Source of the DNA: Floccularia luteovirens | Lineage: Eukaryota; Basidiomycota; Agaricomycetes; Agaricales; Squamanitaceae | Reading direction: 5' to 3' | Length of the DNA: 64,000 bases | Assembly: GCA_009739215.1 (NCBI GenBank) | Contig: VSJF01000002.1 | Span: 1,116,001 to 1,180,000, forward strand | Shown here: in pieces, positions 47,874 through 58,000 of the stretch | Position numbering within the stretch: the stretch's first letter is position 1 | Layout of the letters: each line of letters starts with the position of its first letter | Notes under the pieces: generated by a model | Seen by the model: only the letters and a program-made list of their open reading frames with translations | What the model was told of the DNA's origin: nothing | Database searches by the model: none | Position numbers and translations under genes: made by a program

Positions 47874-49655
47874 ATGTCGAAACATAGCCTTTCACCTGCA
47901 CCTTTACCCCCACCAAAACGTTTTCATGGATCAAAGGCATACTCTGCTCACCAGAAACTCACTTTTGATAATTCTCTCTACGATGAGCTTATTCTCTGTA
48001 TATTCTCACATCTCTCCTGGATAGATTTATGTACACTCCAAGCAACAAGCAAAAATCTTGCAAGGCTGGCTGTAGATAACGAGTTATGGCGGAAATTATA
48101 TCTCAAAGTGTACGGCCGCTCGCGCTTGCGCGGTGCGCGAGGCTATATAGGACGCTCAGATGGAAGGGAAGTGAAACCACTTCCGGAACGCGCAAAACAT
48201 GAAGATTTCAGGGACTGGAAATGGATGTTTCGCATCAGCTCCAATTGGAAGAGAGGTATGCAATTATCTGAGAAAACCCTGCCACCTAATCTTATCTTTC
48301 CTATAGGCCGCTGCTCCGTGGAAGAGCTTTTCCTCAACGTACCCCTTTCTGCCGGTGATAACGACACTGAACAGTCCTACCAAACACATATTCTCCTTGC
48401 CGGAGAATTGACAATTACTGCTTCATCTCGTCCCTCATCCCTCCCAGCTGTTTCTATCAATAGTCCAGCTGACAAGAAGCATATACTTCCTTGTCGATCT
48501 AAACAAGGTCATATTTGCCAAATCACTGCTCTGGCTGTAGACCAGTCTCCGCCATCATCAGGACAAATACGTTTAGTGTCCTTCTTATCAACAGGTGAAT
48601 TTTCCGTCTTCACAATTCATCATTCACTCCGCTATCCCCCATCCCGAAAGTTAACGTATGCTCCGTTTGTACGGAACCCAAGAACATCGCCGATTATGCA
48701 AGCAGTGTACCACCACCCATTGCTCATAACACTGTCTGAATCATTCGCGCTATCTACCTATGATCTGTCGCAGGACAGTATAAGACATGTCCAGACACTG
48801 ACTTCATTCACTTGTTTTCATCCGACGTCTCTTGTTTTGTCCACACCTTCACCTTCCACCTACAAACTCGTAATTTCCTACACCATCCATGTGTATCCTG
48901 CTCACTGGTCTGTGGGTGCAACAGAACTGCTAATATCTGGACCTGCAACATCTGAACCTCCTCCGCTTTCTTATCCCCCATCTGTACCTTCGTTCTCTGG
49001 GAATGTTCCCGAAGCGGAAGTTCAGCCAATGACTGTCACTACGACACGAACAATTCGAGTAGTTGACGTACCATCCGGATGGATAGATGAGCGCAAGCTC
49101 AAGTCAATGCGAGAACAGTGGGGTCGTAAGTTGTCGAAGGTTGCTGATACCCAAACTGACGGGAAATGGGTTGTACTTGCACCCGGGGTCGACACTCATA
49201 TCCCTACTCCCAACGCATCTCGGTCATCATCTATGATATCGTCATCCTCCAATACGTCATCAGACATTCGCTCCTCTTCGAGTGGTTTATATTCCTCCTC
49301 GGTGCATTCACCTGTCGGACTCCAGCTCTATAGACTCTCGTTTCCACCACAGTCTTCATCTGTTTCATCTCCAACCCCGAAATTAATATTTGTGCGAACA
49401 TTACATGGACAGACGGGTCCAGTATCTGCCCTTGCACTCGCGGATGGACGGTGTGTGAGCTTAGGGCTGAATGGGAGCATCTGGGTTTGGGATCTTGAAG
49501 GTGGCACTGGAGCGGAAGTGACTGGTGTAGAAAACGATTTGAATGATCTTCTGGAAGGTGGGCAAGAGGGGCTGAAAGGATCAATTTCATTTGATGAGAG
49601 GAGAATCATCACTGTGCAACAGAACAAGGTTGTGGTACGCAGGTTTGATGTCTAA
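47874..49655 (+). CDS. F-box protein with C-terminal WD-like repeats, about 576 aa
   Basis: The uninterrupted frame is 593 codons, but a 51-nt GT-AG intron at 48256-48306 can be removed without changing frame; this turns the text into NWKRGRCSVEELFL, the form expected in this family, so I prefer the spliced 576-aa product. The F-box (about residues 33-76) reads YDELILCIFSHLSWIDLCTL followed by SKNLARLAVDNELWRKLY. The C-terminus has at least one WD-like strand (GLNGSIWVWDLEGG). Such proteins are substrate receptors of SCF ubiquitin ligases through Skp1. The target is unknown. A Ser-rich insert lies at about residues 440-480. Confidence 0.85.
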   Translation: MSKHSLSPAPLPPPKRFHGSKAYSAHQKLTFDNSLYDELILCIFSHLSWIDLCTLQATSKNLARLAVDNELWRKLYLKVYGRSRLRGARGYIGRSDGREVKPLPERAKHEDFRDWKWMFRISSNWKRGMQLSEKTLPPNLIFPIGRCSVEELFLNVPLSAGDNDTEQSYQTHILLAGELTITASSRPSSLPAVSINSPADKKHILPCRSKQGHICQITALAVDQSPPSSGQIRLVSFLSTGEFSVFTIHHSLRYPPSRKLTYAPFVRNPRTSPIMQAVYHHPLLITLSESFALSTYDLSQDSIRHVQTLTSFTCFHPTSLVLSTPSPSTYKLVISYTIHVYPAHWSVGATELLISGPATSEPPPLSYPPSVPSFSGNVPEAEVQPMTVTTTRTIRVVDVPSGWIDERKLKSMREQWGRKLSKVADTQTDGKWVVLAPGVDTHIPTPNASRSSSMISSSSNTSSDIRSSSSGLYSSSVHSPVGLQLYRLSFPPQSSSVSSPTPKLIFVRTLHGQTGPVSALALADGRCVSLGLNGSIWVWDLEGGTGAEVTGVENDLNDLLEGGQEGLKGSISFDERRIITVQQNKVVVRRFDV

Positions 49656-50737
49656 CGTTTGTCCGCACTTCCTTAACACGAGGCCTTACCCGTGGTTTGC
49701 TTCAAGCTTGTGACTGTGGTATGCTGGAACTGTTTTGTACGGTTCTACTGCTTTTCTAGATGGTTGTGTCTGACATTTTTTTTGTAGATTTATTTATATG
49801 TACTAGATCTCCTTGTACCCTTATTTGTCAACAGCATATACCAGCTCTCTGCTCCAATTCACGCTTCCTCCAGGCCTCATGAGCAGGAACAAAATATGTT
49901 ACATTCCATATATGTCAGTATCCTTCATAAACCCTGCAGTTTACGACGGTGAGTGGGGTCTTCCCATGAGTCTGCGAAGGCTCGAAGATCCACGGCTTTG
50001 CCTCCAATCAAAGCTTTCTGGGACCTGCTGGCATCTTTCTTCACGCCTTCAAATCGGATGGACGGAGCCATCCATCCAGAGTCTCTCTCACTTTCTTATC
50101 TTTCATCTGTACATCAAGCCATGTCATCACCATCTCTCATCCTTCTTGACATGCTCCGATCCGTACTTGGAACACTTATCGGCGTTGGATACGATATCGT
50201 CACCTGGTCACCTGCCAATCTTTGCATCAAAACACACAGCACAAACGCGGAATAAGACTCAACGCCAGGTCGCGATAAGTTATATCAGTCAATGAAACTA
50301 TTAACCTCTATCCATCGTCATTAAACTCTTCCTATCTTCGGGTTGCCTCCAGCCAGTTAACCCAGATGACCTCACCTATCCGAGTCTATCTGAGTGCAAA
50401 CACGGATCGACCCGCGCAGATCTCTGGAGTTGTACAACGAATACCAATTTGATTATGACAATACGCTGGATCTGGCCCCCTGAATGTCTGTTGAACTCGT
50501 TGCTTTTTGCCAGCGCATGGACGCTGGCATGTACAAACTCGCTTTCCGCGAGGATATCTCCGTTGCTTAGGTATTCTGGGACTCGTGAGTTCTCCAACTG
50601 GGTTGTTATTATCTTGCAGTATTGTTTTAACTTTCAATGCCCTTGAATTTAAACGAACGAAAGACCCTTTTGTTCCTTCCCAAACTTGCCCAGCTTCCCT
50701 CAATCCCTTTCATCCAAATACTACCTCTTGTTAACAA
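49656..50737. other. Intergenic; long upstream region of the velvet gene
   Basis: About 1.1 kb. Two overlapping plus-strand frames (49813-50295 and 49953-50255) have no recognisable motif. The last 100 bp before the velvet ATG are pyrimidine-rich, as in fungal core promoters and leaders. Confidence 0.45.
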
Positions 50738-52273
50738 ATGGAGCACCACTCAGACCGTCATCGTTTGAGCAGGTTACCTTCTTCTAGAGGATACGGACCG
50801 TACATCCAACCCGAGTCTGAACCGCGCATATTCAATGCCAGCGAGCTGCATTCCCCAAGTAGTTCAGAACATGGGCGCCGGATTGTCGGGTCCCATTACT
50901 GGAATTGGATTACCTATGTATTTCTCTGCAGGACAATTTGCCGGGCAAACATTACGCGCAGAATTGGAGGAACTCCAGAAGGCAGAGTCGGGAAGAAAGT
51001 ATGTTCATTTTATGTTTTTATGCTCCGTATGTTATTTAGATGTGGTATTCTCCCTATAACAGGTATGCACGCGTTGACCGACGCCCTCTTGACCCGCCAC
51101 CTGCCGTACTTCTGAGGCTTTTCCGGGTGGATCGCGTCAATTGTACTGAGCATGAAATTCCATACGAGTGAAGTCTAATTTATTATATTATCATTTTCAT
51201 TCATTAATAAGTTGGTTCATTTAGGGAGGTACAGAATCTAGGAATTATGTGTACAGTTGATCTGTTTCCGGTGCCTGAATCGGGGGAGCAGTATGGTCTC
51301 AAGTCGAGAGACGGGCCCCGGGGAGAATCTTCCCAACATCTGAACCAACACGTTGCTCACAGCAACTCATATCATGGTTTACATGAAGGCTTGGATGTGG
51401 ATAGGCGCTCCCCCAGAAACCAACTGGGTGCTTCACTCACCTATTTCCCAACACACCCATTCTCTTTTCCAGATACATCCAGCTACTCTAATCAAAATGG
51501 TCACAACGGTTTTAATGTAGGATCCCCACCACATTCACCTTTCCAACTTCCACGTCGTCGGCCTCTCCTACGAACGCTTTCACCTGGTGCACCATTGCCT
51601 ACAGATGTTGTTCATAGAGTCGGAAACCATCTTATTACCGAGTCTTCACGCTTCACACCTGCCCTTGTTGGCGAGAAGGTGGTCGAACCTGTGTTAGTTG
51701 AACGGTTCGGAAGACGAGCATTTGTTTTTGTTTTCGTGGTGAATTAACTTTCCTATATTTATTCTCTGGACTTCGATCACTCACTTTGCTCCGTTCACAG
51801 GACCTTGCTGTCCAGAGGGAGGGTACTTTTATCTTTAGGTACCGAACCTTCGACATATTCGCTACTGTACCGGGACAAGGACCTTCAATGTCTGATCATC
51901 CAGTGCTGGCAGAGGTATATGGTGGCCCGTTCAAAGTCTATTCGACACGCGAGTTTCCAGGACTAGAACCATCGACAGAATTGACCAAAGCGAGTCTTAC
52001 AGTGCCACATTTCTCTATTCAGAAATGCTTATACATATATGTTGTCTCTAGAGTTTATCAAAATACGGTGTTCGCGTCGTTTTACGCGAGGCTGAACGAA
52101 AATCGAGGAAACGCACGCGACCACCCGTGGCTTCTCAATCTCAATCGGATTCACAATCTTATAGTAGTGAGGTTTCGGAGTTGCGACAGTCGAGTGTGGA
52201 TGCAACTTGTGGTGGACATGCTAGATTTGACGTTGATATTTATGAGGATACAGGTGCATACGACCGGATGTGA
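50738..52273 (+). CDS. Velvet-domain regulator, VelB-like, 408 aa
   Basis: Six exons join in frame: 50738-50858, 50932-50998, 51063-51167, 51225-51735, 51801-52001 and 52052-52273. The velvet fold is split: the first half reads YARVDRRPLDPPPAVLLRLF and EEVQNLGIMCTVDLFPVP, the second half FDLAVQREGTFIFRYRTFDI and VYGGPFKVYSTREFPGL. About 140 residues of polar, Ser/His/Pro-rich sequence separate the halves, an insertion reminiscent of VelB. A basic block REAERKSRKRTRPP after the domain fits a nuclear signal. Velvet proteins are NF-kB-like DNA-binding regulators that link light, development and secondary metabolism. The intron at 50859-50931 is needed to join the N-terminus and is supported by phase. 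Confidence 0.9.
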
Positions 52274-52754
52274 ACTTATCAAATGTAGAGTGAGAATCCA
52301 TTTCAGAGAAAAAGAACAGAATATATTCTAAGTCGCATCGGAGAAGAATGAAAAGTGCACCGAGTTTGGTGGGAGGAGTAAGTAGTGGTAACGCCGCATC
52401 AGAAGGGTAAAAGACCGGATATAGCGTCATCGGCTACTAAGGAGTAGATCTGCGATAAGATTAGGTGATCTGCCAAAAATGTAGCGACCGACTTTATCTT
52501 TCGATTTCTGGTATTTATCACACTATCTTGTCACACTTTGTGTATCTTGTATGCACTGAGAGACAGAGAAAGAAGTACATAATATCATAAAGAATAAAAA
52601 AAGAGTATTTTTAATTTTGATAAAAGGACAAAGTATTTCCCACGCATGGTCCCGAAAAGGCAACCACTGCTAGCCACCCTCCTCAGCCACGGCTCTCTTC
52701 TCTGTCCTGTCCTGGCTTGTCTGAAGTTCTGTCTTTCTTTCTTTCTCCATCATC
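52274..52754. other. Intergenic, promoter of the next plus-strand gene
   Basis: Contains the velvet 3' region (A-rich at 52560-52630) and a strongly pyrimidine-rich stretch at 52690-52760 leading into the next start codon. No gene. Confidence 0.5.
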
Positions 52755-54273
52755 ATGCTCTCCTCTCCCATACCTCCCCCTCGTCGTTCTCATTGTTGCG
52801 ACGCTTCTCTTTCTTCTGTTCCCCGTCGTTCCCTCCTTCTCGCCACACATCCCACCGTAGACTACCTTGCTTCCACAAATTATCCTACACAGGTCCCTCA
52901 CTGGGTTCAAATCAGCCGTGGCCTTTGGTCAGATGGCTCAGTAACCCTACCCTCATCTGCGCATCCAAAGGTTCAGACCTTTCTTACCACTGCACGTTCC
53001 ACTCTACAGCTACCCCAAGGCCCCTCCGACATCCTCTTCACCCTTGCAGCCCTCGAGGTTTTCTATCGTCCCAACGATCCCGCACATTGGCTCTTCTGGA
53101 GCGATGATAAGAAAGCACATTCTGCTGAAATCGTAAATCGCATCGCACGTACGTTCCCCTCACCCCTTTCTCCCTAGATCACGCCTTCTTACTGACATGT
53201 GCCACCTCACTCTGTCTGTCCATGATACATGCACAGTCCACCACCCTCCGCTTATTCGCTCTCGCGTCGCGTGGAATGGTGTGCAGGAATACCTTGCCAT
53301 TCTTGCCATACACCATGGCCCCGCTTGGCGTCAGCTCTATGAGTCCCAGCCTTGGTTCTCGCGTGTCGTACCCCCGAAGCCTCCCGCCTTTGCAAAGCTT
53401 CCCAATCTCAGAAAACGCAAAGTTGCTCCTGGTGCCTTCCGCGAGGCATCGCACAGTCCACTAGGCCCGGAAGAAAGAGAACTCCCAGAGGATCGTGAAC
53501 CAAAGCGGGCCAAGGTCTCCCATCCCACTCGTCGTCCCGCTGCAGTGGAAGCGGGAGTAGATGAGCTGTCTGGCTCACGGAAAAATGCTACAGTTGATGA
53601 TACATCTGACAGCACTCCAACTGGTACCCCCGCTCTCTCTCGGGAGCGCAAGTTGGTTGAAAATACACGCTTGATGCGTAGCACGGCTGGACATCTACAA
53701 CAGCAATCTCGATTACAGAAAGAACGGCAAGATTCAGATATTCAACAGAAATCGCATCGTGAATCGTCCACATCCATGTCATCCTCATCATTATCATCCA
53801 CTTCTCCAGCTACATCCATACTGTTATCCTCTGAATTGCCAGATTCTACATCGCCTTCTTTAGTTACATCTACATCAACGACAAAATTAACCCTCTCTCC
53901 CCTACCTTTGCCACATCAGCCTTTACCTTCTACGTCATCTGGCTCACACGCCCGTAATCGCTCTACCTCGCAAGCATCAGCAGAAACGCTGGTGCGACGT
54001 TCACTTTCCGTTCTATCATCAGAGACAGTCGTTGAGCAGGAGGGAACTGGAGCCAACAAGGATAAACCAATCGATAAATTGATGGTCACAAAAGAGACGA
54101 TCATGCAGGAGGGTACTCCTGATGACGCTGAAGGCGATGCCAAGACAAATGTTTCAAGTGAAAGTGTGGGAATGGTCACGCGCGGCAAGGCGTCAAAGGC
54201 CACGGGCAAGACAAAACCGGGCGCAAGGGCTCGTGGTGCGGGAAAGGTGAAGAAAAGCAGGAGTACCTGCTAG
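52755..54273 (+). CDS. Unknown protein with a folded N-terminus and basic C-terminus, 476 aa
   Basis: Two exons, 52755-53148 and 53237-54273, join in frame through an 88-nt intron. The first 215 residues look globular: TVDYLASTNYPTQVPHWVQI, then FTLAALEVFYRPNDPAHWLF and, across the splice, LIRSRVAWNGVQEYLAILAI. The middle is Ser/Thr-rich low complexity, and the end is Lys/Arg/Gly-rich (KTKPGARARGAGKVKKSRS), suggesting a nuclear, nucleic-acid-associated protein. No family recognised. A start a few codons downstream cannot be excluded. Confidence 0.75.
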
Positions 54274-54828
54274 TTGCAACAAATGAGTGCAAAATTTTTG
54301 CACTTGACCATTTTGGTTTTTTTGGCTTCATCTTGATTAGGATGGATCGTACGGAGAATTCATGAAATTGTCATGCTAAAACTATAGATTTTTCCTCTTT
54401 GCTCCCTCGATTCTTTCTCTTTATTTCATTCCTCACGTCTCTTATCAGGGTGATTCCTGCCTGCGAATCTCCAAGTGATTTATCCAGCACATTGGGCTCT
54501 CTTTTTATATTTGTTTGCGGGTTTATTATATTCAATTTTAATGATTCTTTATTTACACCCCATTCGATTACCCTTATCCCCTCACTCTCACTCACCATTC
54601 TTCACTTTTCTTCTTTCTACCCACTCATTCCTCATATCGTTTCCATTCTCGTGTAATCCTAATCTCATCATCGTCCTACCCTTTTCTCCCTTTCCATCAC
54701 ACATTCCACATTCTGTCCCACGGTGTTCCACTGAACCTTCTCCAGATACACGCGTTCACATGTCCATTCACCCACACTTCTACCCAACCCCTTCCACTCA
54801 TATTCCCGGTGTCTCATCAAACTCTGTT

Positions 54829-54916
54829 GTACCATGTCGTACCAGTACCTGTTGTACTCTGGAGTACCCCAGTTGTACACCAGTCCTCATAAGTGTTTGT
54901 ATATATCACTGTGTAC
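54829..54916. repeat. Array of GTAC palindromes at roughly helical spacing
   Basis: GTAC occurs at 54829, 54839, 54845, 54854, 54864 and 54875, six times in 50 bp, with a seventh at 54913. Start-to-start distances are 10, 6, 9, 10, 11 and 38 bp. By chance one copy per 256 bp is expected. The flanks vary, so this is not a simple tandem repeat. It lies 90-180 bp upstream of the ACGCGT cluster. Confidence 0.5.
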
Positions 54917-55003
54917 ACATACATAGATTCCAAGCCAGAATTGAAGTAAATGAGCTAGTAACTGCTAGTGATATCGCTTAAGAAAATTTTTCGACTGTAC
55001 GCG

Positions 55004-55082
55004 ACGCGTGTGGTAGATTCGAATTTGGTGGATACTTACCGATCGAACGCGTCCCCCGATCGCAAGTGACTTTTGAACGCGT
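55004..55082. promoter_or_regulatory. Cluster of three ACGCGT (MCB-type) sites
   Basis: ACGCGT is present at 55004-55009, 55047-55052 and 55077-55082. This palindrome is the MluI cell-cycle box bound by the fungal Mbp1/Swi6 (MBF) complex at G1/S promoters, where two or three copies are usual. No recognised gene follows directly, so the controlled transcript is unknown. Confidence 0.5.
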
Positions 55083-58000
55083 TTGAGCACGCTATCACGT
55101 GGAGTGACTTTTACTTTCCTGGTCACGCTTTTTCAAATCCAACCTTCAACACCAATTTTGTTCAAGCCATCCAAAGGACACCAATGCCAAAGGACATACA
55201 CTCTTTCAATCGTTTTCATCATATTCATTGTAACGCTTACTGGAGCTATGAGTGGATACAACAACTTCTCGGGAACAAAATAGTTTCATTTCTATCCGCT
55301 TCGCTCGGAATTGTGGATGGGCCTGTCTTGATTTCGAGCTCGGGCCAGGAGTAGATTTCATTTACTCCCTTATCTGGTATTCTTTTGTTCTCATTCGATA
55401 TCGACGACACTCCGGAGATCTTCGTTGTGTCTAGTCTCACGCTTAGGAGTCTTTACTTCCGGCCTTTGCGCAATTTTAGTGGCCTAAACTTGAGAATATC
55501 GAGGTCCTTCCCCACGCTTCCTATTGCCGGGGCATGCTTTCGCGGAGCCGGAACAAGACAAAGTGACTTCAGGTCCCCGAGGCGGCTGTTATCTTGTAAC
55601 TTGGAAGTTCGCTACCCACTCCAAATCACACGGGTTTGTAGGTTCAAGATCCAGAAGCGGAATACCCTAGCGCAGGGTGCAATGTACTGTATTTGATCTT
55701 CGATTTGTACACCTAGGGCGATCCACGTATTTTGTACTGCACCTTTCTTTATTTCGGAGCGATTGTGATTTGTGAGTTATCACTCTGTGTTGAATGTTTA
55801 CTTCTAGCTCACATACCCTTCCCTCTCCACCTTGATCCCTATAGGTTCGGAGAGTTGATGTGTTCCTTGATCGTCAGTATTCGATCGGATTTCAGATGCT
55901 GATCCCTGTACTCGTGGCGTCCTACTCACTACTTATAGTGACTTGGCAGGCCTCCGTGTCTAGCATTCGAGGTACTTTTGTCGCTCTTTTTATATTGATT
56001 TTTGGTTTAACAACAAGTTCGTGCTTTAGGTATTGGGATCTTAACCCACAAAATGATGCACAAGATTTCTGTGCGTTAGTGTCTCCATATGCCTCGACAG
56101 GCCTCATCATAAGAACAAATAGTCTTATCCCAAATCCAATCTGTAACTGAATCACGCCTCTCGAATTTTACCACACACCCAGGCACTATGCACAGATGAT
56201 TTTTACTTGAAGATTTACTTATCCTACTTATAACGACAGCTTTATAAGATAGGATTCTTGTGTTTGACAGTCAAAATGTTATGCACATATGCCGGTTTCG
56301 TTGTCCCTCCGAGGAGATATCAAGTTTGCAGGCCGCAGACTCTCTGGTCACGCATGCAGTTTCTCGTCCCTGTCAGTGTTACACGAGATCATAAAAAGGA
56401 GCCTTCAGGACTGCGTCTTCTTACTTGTTCTTCGGTGCTCGTCTGAGCCACTATTCTCTTGGCCTGCCCCAAACGTATAACTGATATCATAGAAAGGTCA
56501 CATAGTACGTCGGTGGCGGTTCATCACTCACGATGAGATGGGTCGGACGAAGTGTGTGGCTGAGGAGAAGGCCTCCTGTCAATCCATCATACGTCGTTAT
56601 TCGCCTGTCAAATCAACATCAGGAATGATGCAGGGTCCGGCGCATCTTCCCCTTTCTTTTATCTGCAATCCTCTGCAGGATTTTGGCCAAATTTGCAAGT
56701 ATATAACGGATTCCCTTTCTATATGCCTGAAGCAAGGATGAGCTCCCTGCATGCCACGACTTTCAAGGGCGACAGGAGTTTCTCCCGGGGAGTTTAGGCC
56801 TTTTCATCAAACCAGTTGCAGTCTTCGGTTGCGTCCTCGGATTTCGATATTGGTGCCTCTTTTGCAAATTGATGTGGCGGGAAGTACCATGAAAGTTTTA
56901 ATAACCCGAACCCACACATCTCGGACAGACCCCACAACTCGTTCTATTAATCACGCTTTACGTTGGCAGCCACCCCTGTGGACATGACACCATGGGCTGT
57001 CTTCCCCACAAATGCTCTCCCACACAAAAGCATCCCTATCACCCCCTCTCCGTTAATTTGTTCTGGAATCGGCGTGCCGAGTATTCCTCCTGTTCACGGA
57101 TTTGCAGATTCGTAATGTCGAACATGGTGTTCAATACCCATTTGCACGACTCTCCACTTCGCCTGAAAGGTTTTGATTGATTAAATCCTGCATGTCCAGT
57201 TTGCACTTGTGGAATGGTTTCAATCATGATTATCGATATTAATATTGTTGATTTCGAGCACAGAGTGGAATCGGCAAGTACCAAAGATGTTAATTATATG
57301 ATTTGCCAGTCACCGGCCGTTTTGCTTCTATCTCTCCATCTCTTTGATGGTCACATCCTTATGTTGCTATCTACAGTGTGGGTGCACACCTCATGTGTTC
57401 ATTGATGGACATGCTGGCGAGCTTGCTGGCAATACCTTTCCTCCGGATTTTTGCTGTACGATGGCAATCAGCATTTCAAATTTCAAGGTACATTATAACC
57501 TATCAAGCTCCCGCAGTTTAGAATATGACAAAGATCTATATGCTGTATAATAAACTTTCCACCATATGTCTTGAGGACCGACCTGATATATATGATAATC
57601 ATGCTGATGTTGACAATTTATTTTTGAGGTATAAATGCATAGCCCAGAACCCAATTGCCTACTTTCGGCCGAATATTGAATCCGTAATACGGAGGAAGTC
57701 ATCGACCCTGGTCCGATGTCTGATGGAAGACACCGAGTTGTTTCTTAAAAGATCGGAAAACGGTGTTTCCGGTTTTGAAATGTGTTTGGAAACGGTGTTA
57801 CTTCGCTGCTGGTAATTATATGTACATTACAATTCAGTCTTGTTGATGACTTTATATAGGGTTTGAATTAAATTTAAGTTAGCTTACACCTAAACAAAAT
57901 GCTACAAAGGGGTAGGTTATCTCCCCGCGGTCACTCTCCCCCATCAAAATTCGAAGCCTAAAAGAGTGTATATGATATACAGTGACATATGAGTCGATAT

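Noticed and set aside
48256..48306. Reading straight through the 51-nt in-frame segment of the F-box gene
   Set aside because: The segment has a GT start and a pyrimidine-rich AG end, and its removal gives a smoother family-like sequence.
49813..50295. 160-codon plus-strand ORF as a gene
   Set aside because: No motif, overlaps another equally long frame, and no splice pattern supports either.
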